In this document: one piece after another, positions 57,537-64,000 of the stretch
Layout of the letters: each line of letters opens with the position of its first letter
How positions within the stretch are numbered: position 1 is the first letter of the stretch
Origin: Vibrio aestuarianus
Lineage (GTDB): Bacteria; Pseudomonadota; Gammaproteobacteria; Enterobacterales; Vibrionaceae
Length of the DNA stretch: 64,000 bases
Reading direction: 5' to 3'
Assembly (NCBI RefSeq): GCF_012395185.1
Contig: NZ_JAAZTU010000019.1
Span: 1-64,000, forward strand
Translations under genes and position numbers: made by a program
Notes under the pieces: model-generated
Told to the model about the DNA's origin: nothing
Seen by the model: the letters and a program-made list of their open reading frames with translations, nothing else
The model's database searches: none

Positions 57537-58142
57537 GTGTTCAAGCTAACTAAAATCGATTTCATTCAAAGCTTTCAACTTAATCGACCTGTGGGATACC
57601 ATGCTGAATCACTACAAAGAGTGGCTCACCTCTCCTCATCATCTCTACGACGAGCATCAGTATTGGTTGGTTTTGTTGAGCGTGAAGCAGGGTTATATGT
57701 GGTGTTAACAAAACGCGCAGCTCATTTAAAACATCATCCTGGACAAATCAGTTTCCCAGGAGGCAAATATGAAGAATGGGATCACTCGTTATACCAAACC
57801 GCGATACGAGAAGCAGAAGAAGAAACGGGTATAAAAGCCAGTCAGATCGAAATTTTGGGGCATTTGCCAGAACTGGTTACCGTCAGCAAATTTTCTGTCA
57901 CACCTGTCGTGGCGTTTATCCAACCAGATTATCAAGCCAAATTAGACGATAACGAGGTCGAAGAGTTGTTTGAAGTGCCAGCTAATTATTTATTCGATCG
58001 CACAAAATTATACAGTGGACTGTTTCAAGTGAAAAACCAAGCACACCGTGTGTTTGCCATCCCATACCAACAACATTTCATATGGGGTATGACCGCGCAA
58101 ATTATCCAAGCGTTACAAACTCATATCATTTCACCCACTTAA
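57537..58142 (+). CDS. nudL: Nudix hydrolase, CoA-pyrophosphatase NudL type
   Basis: A 201-residue Nudix enzyme expected to split coenzyme A or related diphosphates. The UPF0035 signature LTKRAAHLKHHPGQISFPGGK lies at about residues 57-77 and the Nudix box runs GGKYEEWDHSLYQTAIREAEEETGI, with Asp at the usual first Glu position as in other NudL proteins. I chose GTG 57537, giving MFKLTKIDFIQSF, because AAGGGAGA sits five bases upstream; an ATG at 57480 adds 19 residues lacking family similarity. It is a single gene, separated by 287 bases from sdaC. Confidence 0.88.
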   Translation: MFKLTKIDFIQSFQLNRPVGYHAESLQRVAHLSSSSLRRASVLVGFVEREAGLYVVLTKRAAHLKHHPGQISFPGGKYEEWDHSLYQTAIREAEEETGIKASQIEILGHLPELVTVSKFSVTPVVAFIQPDYQAKLDDNEVEELFEVPANYLFDRTKLYSGLFQVKNQAHRVFAIPYQQHFIWGMTAQIIQALQTHIISPT

Positions 58143-58298
58143 TCTCACTCATTAGTTTACCCAAACAATCACATTGTCTTTACCGATTAGCATACTAGTA
58201 ATCTTCTAGCGTGAAAAATGTTAATCAAACATCATTTCCGATAACTTTTACCAATCCATTCCATTAACAATCCTCACATGTAGCACGCCATTTTCGTG

Positions 58299-58318
58299 AT
58301 CAAAAATTGGTTTTTGAT
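58299..58318 (+). promoter_or_regulatory. Hairpin in sdaC leader region
   Basis: ATCAAAAA and TTTTTGAT pair perfectly around TTGG, about 110 bases before the sdaC start. It could be an operator or leader element of the serine uptake operon. The remainder of 58143-58429 shows no gene. Confidence 0.4.
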
Positions 58319-58429
58319 ATATCATTCAATAAGCTCGAGCGTTACATGATTTAGATCTATTTTTCTTATGAGAAAATTATGCAAAATGCCCGCGACTTAT
58401 TTCCTGTTCCCAAAAATGAGTAACACAAA

Positions 58430-59683
58430 ATGAATAACACAACTACGGCAACTTCTGCCGCACAATCGTCTAGCAAGTGGACTTACAAAGATTTCACTTG
58501 GTGTCTTTCCCTCTTTGGTACAGCAGTTGGTGCTGGTGTACTCTTCCTTCCAATTAAAGCTGGTGCTGGTGGTTTTTGGCCATTAGTTATCTTAGCCCTA
58601 ATTGCTGCACCAATGACTTGGTTTGCGCATAAAGGTCTAGCACGCTTCGTCCTTTCTGCAAAAAGTGTTGATGCAGATATCACAGATACAGTAGAAGAAC
58701 ATTTTGGTAAAACTGGCGCAAACCTTATCACTTTCGCTTACTTTTTCGCCATCTACCCTATTGTTCTTATCTATGGTGTGGGCATCACCAACACTGTGGA
58801 TTCTTTCCTTGTAAACCAAGTCGGCATGGAATCGATTCCTCGTTGGCTGCTGTCTGGCGCACTGATTGCCGCTATGACTGCAGGCGTAGTATTTGGTAAA
58901 GAGTTGATGCTAAAAGCAACATCAGCCATGGTTTATCCATTGGTGTTGGTTTTATTAGCACTATCGTTCTACCTGATTCCAGAATGGAACACTTCAATGA
59001 TCGAAGTCGCACCTGACTGGTCTGCAATGCCAACTATTGTTTGGTTAGCAATTCCAATCATCGTGTTTTCTTTCAACCACAGTCCAATTATCAGTCAGTT
59101 CTCTAAAGAACAACGTTTGCAATACGGTGACAATGCAGTGAAAAAAACTGACATGATCACTGGTGGTGCAGCAATGATGCTGATGGGCTTTGTGATGTTC
59201 TTCGTATTCTCAGTGGTTCTTTCTCTATCACCAGAGCAATTAGCTTTAGCAAAAGAACAAAACATATCTGTTCTTTCTTACTTAGCGAACATCCACGAGT
59301 CTCCAATGATTTCTTACATGGGTCCTCTCGTTGCTTTCGCGGCAATCACATCAAGCTACTTTGGTCACTTCCTAGGTGCTCATGAAGGTTTAGTTGGTCT
59401 GATTAAGTCTCGCTCTAATAGCTCTGTTAGCAAAATTGAAAAAATGTCACTGATTTTCATCGTGTTGACAACATGGGTTGTAGCTATTGTTAACCCAAGT
59501 ATCCTTGGCATGATCGAAACCATGGGTGCACCAATGATCGCTGGTATCTTATTCCTATTGCCTATCTTTGCTATGCATAAAGTTCCAGCAATGGCTAAGT
59601 ACAAGACTTCAGCACCAGTACAGATTTTCACAACTATCTGTGGTCTTGCTGCGATTAGTTCTGTAATCTACGGCGCTCTTTAA
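58430..59683 (+). CDS. sdaC: Serine:proton symporter SdaC (HAAAP family)
   Basis: Inner-membrane serine importer of 417 residues with 11 predicted helices. The first helix block FTWCLSLFGTAVGAGVLFLPIKAGAGG and IPIIVFSFNHSPIISQFSKEQR are typical of SdaC/TdcC. No good ribosome-binding site precedes ATG 58430; a five-codon frame MSNTK, starting at 58416 and ending at 58433 on top of the SdaC start, could support coupled translation. It is followed by a terminator-like stem and sdaA, giving import followed by deamination of L-serine to pyruvate, as in E. coli sdaCB. Confidence 0.94.
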   Translation: MNNTTTATSAAQSSSKWTYKDFTWCLSLFGTAVGAGVLFLPIKAGAGGFWPLVILALIAAPMTWFAHKGLARFVLSAKSVDADITDTVEEHFGKTGANLITFAYFFAIYPIVLIYGVGITNTVDSFLVNQVGMESIPRWLLSGALIAAMTAGVVFGKELMLKATSAMVYPLVLVLLALSFYLIPEWNTSMIEVAPDWSAMPTIVWLAIPIIVFSFNHSPIISQFSKEQRLQYGDNAVKKTDMITGGAAMMLMGFVMFFVFSVVLSLSPEQLALAKEQNISVLSYLANIHESPMISYMGPLVAFAAITSSYFGHFLGAHEGLVGLIKSRSNSSVSKIEKMSLIFIVLTTWVVAIVNPSILGMIETMGAPMIAGILFLLPIFAMHKVPAMAKYKTSAPVQIFTTICGLAAISSVIYGAL

Positions 59684-59753
59684 TCTGGTGTATTGGCTTC
59701 GACTACTGAAGACAATGACTTTGATAACTGAATACAGAATATAACAATAATAA

Positions 59754-59786
59754 GAAGCCTCCCTCTCTGATAGGGGGGCTTACTTT
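59754..59786 (+). terminator. Terminator-like stem between sdaC and sdaA
   Basis: AAGCC-CCCT pairs with AGGG-GGCTT, followed by ACTTTT. It lies 14 bases before the sdaA start and probably allows partial readthrough. Confidence 0.6.
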
Positions 59787-59799
59787 TGAGGTAATCGAT

Positions 59800-61161
59800 A
59801 TGATTAGTGTATTTGATATCTATAAAATCGGTGTTGGTCCTTCAAGCTCACACACAGTGGGACCAATGAAAGCGGGTAAAGAATTTATTGATGATTTACG
59901 TTCAATGGGAAAATTGCGCGACATCACTAAAATCACCGTGGACGTTTATGGTTCATTATCACTGACAGGGAAAGGTCACCACACCGATATTGCTATCATC
60001 ATGGGTCTTGCTGGTAATACCCCTGAGAAAGTCGATATAGATACAATTCCAAGCTTTATTGCTCGTGTTGAAGAAACAGAGCGCCTTCCTGTTGGCATGC
60101 ACTGCCACACCGTATCATTTCCTAAAGATGGTGGAATGAATTTCCACAAAACTAACTTGTCTTTGCATGAAAATGGTATGCAGATCCACGCGTGGATTGA
60201 TGACGAAGTGGCTTACTCGAAAACTTATTACTCGATCGGTGGTGGTTTCATCGTTGATGAAGAGAATTTTGGTAAAGAGAAAGAAAACCCAATCAAAGTT
60301 CCGTATGTGTTTACCAGTGCAGAAGAACTGATGAACCAATGTAAGGACAGTGGTCTTTCCATCAGCACTCTGGTCATGGCGAATGAAAAAGCATTGCACT
60401 CTGATGAAGAAGTTCGCACCTATTTTGCTAACATTTGGAAAACCATGCGCGAGTGTATGGATCGTGGTATGAATACCGAAGGAATTTTGCCTGGTCCTCT
60501 GCGCGTTCCTCGTCGTGCCGCTGCGCTTCGTCAACAATTAATGACGTCAGAAAAAACGACCAACGATCCAATGGCGGTTGTTGACTGGGTTAATATGTAC
60601 GCCTTTGCAGTCAATGAAGAAAATGCAGCGGGTGGTCGTGTCGTAACAGCGCCAACCAATGGTGCTTGTGGCATTATCCCTGCCGTTTTAGCGTATTACG
60701 ATAAATTCATTCAAACTGTTACCGAGAAAGATTACATCCGTTACTTCGCCGCTTCAGGCGCTATCGGTGGTCTATACAAGCGTAATGCTTCAATTTCTGG
60801 AGCGGAAGTGGGCTGTCAGGGTGAAGTGGGTGTGGCATGTTCTATGGCAGCAGCAGGTCTTGCTGAGCTGATGGGCGGTAGCCCTGAGCAAGTATGTATG
60901 GCAGCAGAAATTGCAATGGAACATAACCTTGGCCTAACCTGTGACCCTGTTGCAGGTCAAGTGCAAGTCCCTTGTATTGAACGTAATGGTATTGCTGCAG
61001 TTAAGTCTATTAACTCAACACGTATGGCGCTTCGTCGTTCTTCAGCCCCCCGTGTCTCACTTGATAAAGTTATCGAGACGATGCTGGAAACCGGTAAAGA
61101 CATGAATGCTAAATACCGTGAAACCTCACAAGGTGGTTTGGCTATTAAAGTCGTGTGCTAG
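59800..61161 (+). CDS. sdaA: L-serine ammonia-lyase (iron-sulfur)
   Basis: Deaminates L-serine to pyruvate and ammonia with a [4Fe-4S] cluster; 453 residues, the one-chain type. The beta domain begins [20 protein letters not shown] and the alpha domain carries the cluster cysteines in [28 protein letters not shown] and [28 protein letters not shown] precedes the ATG. It is co-transcribed, at least in part, with the serine importer upstream. E. coli SdaA and SdaB are similar; the arrangement here corresponds to sdaCB, so the paralogue name is uncertain. Confidence 0.94.
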   Translation: MISVFDIYKIGVGPSSSHTVGPMKAGKEFIDDLRSMGKLRDITKITVDVYGSLSLTGKGHHTDIAIIMGLAGNTPEKVDIDTIPSFIARVEETERLPVGMHCHTVSFPKDGGMNFHKTNLSLHENGMQIHAWIDDEVAYSKTYYSIGGGFIVDEENFGKEKENPIKVPYVFTSAEELMNQCKDSGLSISTLVMANEKALHSDEEVRTYFANIWKTMRECMDRGMNTEGILPGPLRVPRRAAALRQQLMTSEKTTNDPMAVVDWVNMYAFAVNEENAAGGRVVTAPTNGACGIIPAVLAYYDKFIQTVTEKDYIRYFAASGAIGGLYKRNASISGAEVGCQGEVGVACSMAAAGLAELMGGSPEQVCMAAEIAMEHNLGLTCDPVAGQVQVPCIERNGIAAVKSINSTRMALRRSSAPRVSLDKVIETMLETGKDMNAKYRETSQGGLAIKVVC

Positions 61162-61176
61162 ACACTCTATCTATGT

Positions 61177-61216
61177 AAAAAGAAACCCAAGCATTCTTGC
61201 TTGGGTTTCTTTTTTA
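61177..61216. terminator. Strong bidirectional terminator
   Basis: AGAAACCCAAGC and GCTTGGGTTTCT form a 12-bp stem followed by TTTTT on one side and preceded by AAAAA on the other, between convergent sdaA and queD. Confidence 0.94.
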
Positions 61217-61227
61217 CCACTAAAACA

Positions 61228-61587
61228 TTAGCCTTTATAGATACAACCAGCAGTACACGTTTCTTTAATCTCTACCTTACTTAATAGTGGGAGTGCAGGT
61301 TTCAATTGTTGCCAAATCCATTGTGCTAACACTTCGCTGGTTGGATTCTCGAGTCCTTCGATATCGTTCAAGTAATAGTGATCCAAACGATCATAAATAG
61401 GCTTAAATGCGGCTTTTATTTCCGCAAAGTCAACAACCCATCCTGTATGCGGGTTTACCTCCCCTTCTACATACAGACGAACTAAGAAAGAGTGCCCGTG
61501 CAAGCGACCACATTTATGTCCTTCAGGTACATGTGGTAAATGATGAGCTGCTTCAAACATAAACTCTTTATATAATTCTGTTTTCAT
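61228..61587 (-). CDS. queD: 6-carboxytetrahydropterin synthase QueD
   Basis: Second step of queuosine/7-deazaguanine synthesis: converts 7,8-dihydroneopterin triphosphate to 6-carboxytetrahydropterin. The 119-residue protein has the zinc histidines in FEAAHHLP (about residue 15) and LHGHSF (about 29-34), the catalytic Cys in [10 protein letters not shown] (about 26), and the end pair [16 protein letters not shown] 61587 opens the family N-terminus [15 protein letters not shown] directly. It is single; the other que genes are outside the window. No preQ1-type riboswitch was recognised in its upstream region. Confidence 0.94.
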   Translation of the reverse strand: MKTELYKEFMFEAAHHLPHVPEGHKCGRLHGHSFLVRLYVEGEVNPHTGWVVDFAEIKAAFKPIYDRLDHYYLNDIEGLENPTSEVLAQWIWQQLKPALPLLSKVEIKETCTAGCIYKG

Positions 61588-61880
61588 CTTGATTCTCTGG
61601 CTTTAGAAAGACACGCAATACTAAGTAATAAGGCCTAATGACACAAGTTCACCTTAATATTAATCTCCAGCAATACAGTTAAACTGAACTTTAAAATGGT
61701 TATTTCATGTTAGCTGCCAGAAAAATGGCTTTAATGTCAAAAGCTTGATAAGACAAGTGCAATATCGCAGATACAAAACCATAATTTGTCTAAGGTCACA
61801 CTCCCTAAACTACTACTTTTGCAGTAGTTGCAATTAACGCTATATTTACATTGCCTTTAACTTATAACTATAAAATTATC
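61588..61880. other. 293-bp divergent region queD / chemoreceptor
   Basis: No gene is seen. ACTACT and AGTAGT form an inverted pair at about 61812-61830, roughly 50 bases before the chemoreceptor start. It could be part of that promoter. The rest is AT-rich without an identifiable operator. Confidence 0.4.
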
Positions 61881-63512
61881 ATGAACTCAACAATAACGTC
61901 TAAATTACTCTTAACCCTCATCTCTGTTTTTGCGGTTGTATTGGCCGTATCAACAACTTATCAATATACCCAACAACGGGATCTGCTCAATTCAGTGCTC
62001 AGTGAACAACTGCATGATAAAGCCAGCAACTATTTTGATAGCCTTAATATGATGATGATCACAGGGACTATGGCGCAAAAAGAAACCTTGCGCCAAAAAG
62101 CCTTAGCGCAAGACGGCATTGAACAAGTCCGAGTATTACGCGCGGACGCGGTAAGCAAACTCTACGGACCTGGACAAGAAAATCAAAAACCACTTGATGA
62201 TATTGATAGACGTGCACTCAGCGGTGAAACCATTATAGAACCAATTAGCGCCGATTGGGGTAAAGGATTAGTCGTTGCGCTACCAATGAAGTCAAGCAGC
62301 GATTACCGGGGAACCAATTGTGTTGCCTGCCATATGGCTGAGGAGGGTACTGTGTTAGGTGCCATTCGTCTTGAATATAACTTAAGCCATGTCAACCAGA
62401 TGATGAGCAAGCATACCGTTATCGCGGTTGGTATCATGGCCTCTATTGCTTTTGTTGGTTTTATCATTACCCTCGCCTTGATCCGAAAAATAATTGTACG
62501 GCCTATCCAAAAAACGTCACGATTCATGTGTAGCGTGAGTAAAAGTAAAGACTTGTCTCAACGTTTAAGCGACGATAGAACCGATGAACTCGGTCAACTT
62601 GCCCAATCAATTAATTCCCTGATGGATACCGTTTCCGACAGCTTAGTCAAAGTGCAAGACACCTCCCATTCACTCGCAGAGTCTGCAAATAAATTGACAG
62701 ATGTAGCACAAGTCACCGACCAAGCAGCAGATAACCAACAACGTGAAACCTCTGATGTACAGATCAACATTGAGGAAATGCAATCTCAACAGCAACAAGT
62801 TGAACAAGCAACTATCGATGCATCAACATTAATTAAACACACTGCGAGTGTCGCGCAGCAAAGTGCTCAACAAGCTCATGTGGCAAGTGAAGACATCAAA
62901 GGTCTAGTCGGTGATATCGAATCTGTTAGGCACAAAATATCCGAACTAAACGGCCAAACCGGACAAGTTTCCTCAATTCTCGAAACCATTAAAGGCATCG
63001 CAGAACAAACCAATTTACTGGCTCTCAATGCAGCCATTGAAGCTGCTCGTGCTGGGGAGCAAGGGCGTGGGTTCGCGGTCGTTGCCGATGAAGTACGTCA
63101 ACTCGCCTCTCGAACTGCAGAAGCGACAGGGAGTATCGAGCAAATTATCGCACAATTTAAACATAACAGTGACGCCTCCCTTTCATCGGTTGATTCTGTC
63201 TGCTCACAAGCGCATAAACGCTCAACCGAAGTCGAAGAACTCTCTTCCACTATGACAAATGTCGTTGCAGAGATGGAACAAGTACTGGTTCACGCCACTT
63301 CGATTCAAGAACAAACTCGAACAACCACACAAGTTAGCCAAGACGTACAAGGCAAAATTGAAATTATCACACGCCATGCCGACGATACCTCTCAATCGGC
63401 CACACAAACTCGCGAGATCAGTGTTGATTTAGAACAGCTTTCACAACGTTTAGAAACATTAATGAATCAATTTACCCTTTCAACGAAGAATTCTTCGTCT
63501 AATCGACAATAA
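61881..63512 (+). CDS. Methyl-accepting chemotaxis protein with c-type heme motif in sensor domain
   Basis: Chemoreceptor of 543 residues. TM1 is at about residues 8-26. The periplasmic domain (about 30-180) contains CVACH at 147-151, a c-type heme attachment motif, followed by an [13 protein letters not shown] strand as in heme-bearing PAS/CACHE-like sensors. TM2 is at about 175-197, then HAMP and signalling domain with hairpin [41 protein letters not shown]. Cytochrome maturation works in the periplasm, so covalent heme is plausible, making this a candidate redox or gas (NO, O2) taxis receptor. ATG 61881 gives a natural membrane N-terminus; the ribosome-binding site is weak. In V. cholerae a chemoreceptor gene also sits beside asnS. 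Confidence 0.9.
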   Translation: MNSTITSKLLLTLISVFAVVLAVSTTYQYTQQRDLLNSVLSEQLHDKASNYFDSLNMMMITGTMAQKETLRQKALAQDGIEQVRVLRADAVSKLYGPGQENQKPLDDIDRRALSGETIIEPISADWGKGLVVALPMKSSSDYRGTNCVACHMAEEGTVLGAIRLEYNLSHVNQMMSKHTVIAVGIMASIAFVGFIITLALIRKIIVRPIQKTSRFMCSVSKSKDLSQRLSDDRTDELGQLAQSINSLMDTVSDSLVKVQDTSHSLAESANKLTDVAQVTDQAADNQQRETSDVQINIEEMQSQQQQVEQATIDASTLIKHTASVAQQSAQQAHVASEDIKGLVGDIESVRHKISELNGQTGQVSSILETIKGIAEQTNLLALNAAIEAARAGEQGRGFAVVADEVRQLASRTAEATGSIEQIIAQFKHNSDASLSSVDSVCSQAHKRSTEVEELSSTMTNVVAEMEQVLVHATSIQEQTRTTTQVSQDVQGKIEIITRHADDTSQSATQTREISVDLEQLSQRLETLMNQFTLSTKNSSSNRQ

Positions 63513-63570
63513 AGGTTGATGCTAGCGAATTGACAGGTAATATGTGCCATTGAATTAAAAAAGTAATAAG

Positions 63571-63636
63571 CAACCCAATGTTTAGCTTGTTTTTCGTTCG
63601 TTTCTTAAAGTGAAAACACGTTTGAATATTGGGTTG
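63571..63636 (+). promoter_or_regulatory. Inverted repeat in asnS leader
   Basis: CAACCCAAT (63571-63579) and ATTGGGTTG (63628-63636) are perfect complements, followed by AGTTTTT, 32 bases before asnS. The shape resembles an attenuator hairpin, but I found no leader peptide rich in Asn codons. Confidence 0.5.
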
Positions 63637-63667
63637 AGTTTTTACCTCAATGGAGACTATACCTAAC

Positions 63668-64000
63668 ATGACTTACGCGCCTGTAACAGACGTATTGAAC
63701 GGTAAGCTAGCGGTTGACAGTGAAGTCACTGTCCGTGGCTGGATTCGCTCACGTCGTGATTCCAAAGCTGGAATCTCTTTTCTTGCCATTTATGACGGCT
63801 CTTGTTTCGACCCGATTCAGGCCGTGGTCCCTAATAATCTTAATAATTACGAAGACGAAGTATTAAAGCTAACCACTGGCTGCTCTGTTGAAGTAACTGG
63901 CAAGATTGTTGAGTCCCCTGCTTCTGGTCAAGATTTTGAGCTAGCAGCGACTGAGGTAAAAGTCGTTGGTTGGGTTGAAGATGCCGATACCTATCCAATG
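63668..64000 (+). CDS. asnS: Asparaginyl-tRNA synthetase (5' part, cut by window end)
   Basis: The first 111 codons of class II asparaginyl-tRNA synthetase, which charges tRNA-Asn in the cytoplasm. The visible part is the N-terminal OB-fold anticodon-binding domain: [25 protein letters not shown] and [14 protein letters not shown], ending at VEDADTYPM, very close to E. coli AsnS. The start ATG lies 32 bases after a leader inverted repeat. The catalytic domain lies beyond the window. Confidence 0.95.
   Translation, partial: MTYAPVTDVLNGKLAVDSEVTVRGWIRSRRDSKAGISFLAIYDGSCFDPIQAVVPNNLNNYEDEVLKLTTGCSVEVTGKIVESPASGQDFELAATEVKVVGWVEDADTYPM

Noticed and set aside
60115..60537. 140-codon minus-strand frame inside sdaA
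   Set aside because: It lies wholly within a well-conserved gene and looks like a shadow frame.

Overview
The window looks like a chromosomal stretch of a Vibrio (Gammaproteobacteria, Vibrionaceae). AT content is moderate and spacing is compact. Several gene blocks have orders I know from Vibrio: ycjX-ycjF-tyrR-rimJ; transporter / cyclic-nucleotide-type histidine kinase / receiver followed by a chemoreceptor and broad-spectrum racemase; and class I fumarase, pabB, nudL, sdaC-sdaA, queD, chemoreceptor, asnS. The species assignment is an inference from gene content. I saw no tRNA, rRNA, CRISPR array, insertion sequence or prophage. Almost all of the sequence is chromosomal core or lineage-conserved accessory.

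Layout. 0.2-11 kb: M32 carboxypeptidase, a membrane diguanylate cyclase, a small outer-membrane barrel, the giant RNA helicase HrpA, azoreductase AzoR and a two-domain MipA/PagL-like outer-membrane protein. 11-21 kb: two small proteins, then a sulfur-looking operon (AGCS-type carrier, CoA-disulfide/persulfide reductase with rhodanese tail, YeeE/YedE sulfur transporter) preceded by a perfect FNR box, followed by the ynjBCDF transporter/lipid-synthase operon. 21-27 kb: a DEDDh exonuclease facing a three-gene chaperone operon (DUF2760 membrane protein, Hsp70, Hsp70 with DUF3731-like tail). 27-33 kb: an unknown gene, yggL, a tiny gene under two SOS boxes, a LacI-type regulator with a 6-phospho-beta-glucosidase and its operator, and rhlE. 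33-38 kb: TMAO/N-oxide respiration (torYZ), a cold-shock gene and a small unknown gene.

38-45 kb: a DASS transporter with its own cNMP-type kinase and receiver, a chemoreceptor, a periplasmic broad-spectrum racemase and an RhtA-like exporter. 45-52 kb: a leftward run ycjX-ycjF, then tyrR-rimJ-HD hydrolase-unknown with one-base overlaps, and a small membrane protein. 52-64 kb: class I fumarase, pabB, an H-NOX sensor with its hybrid kinase, a Nudix hydrolase, serine uptake and deamination (sdaC-sdaA), queD, a chemoreceptor carrying a c-type heme motif, and the start of asnS.

How it works together. Much of the window concerns sensing and using alternative electron acceptors and redox ligands: an FNR-box sulfur operon, a pentaheme cytochrome with TMAO reductase, an H-NOX/NO relay and a heme-bearing chemoreceptor. 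The best candidates for poorly described systems are the FNR-linked sulfur operon beside ynjBCDF, the membrane-anchored double-Hsp70 operon, the SOS-box mini-gene and the transporter-coupled cNMP kinase. Starts were moved from the longest frame wherever a ribosome-binding site, signal peptide or family alignment favoured a shorter one.
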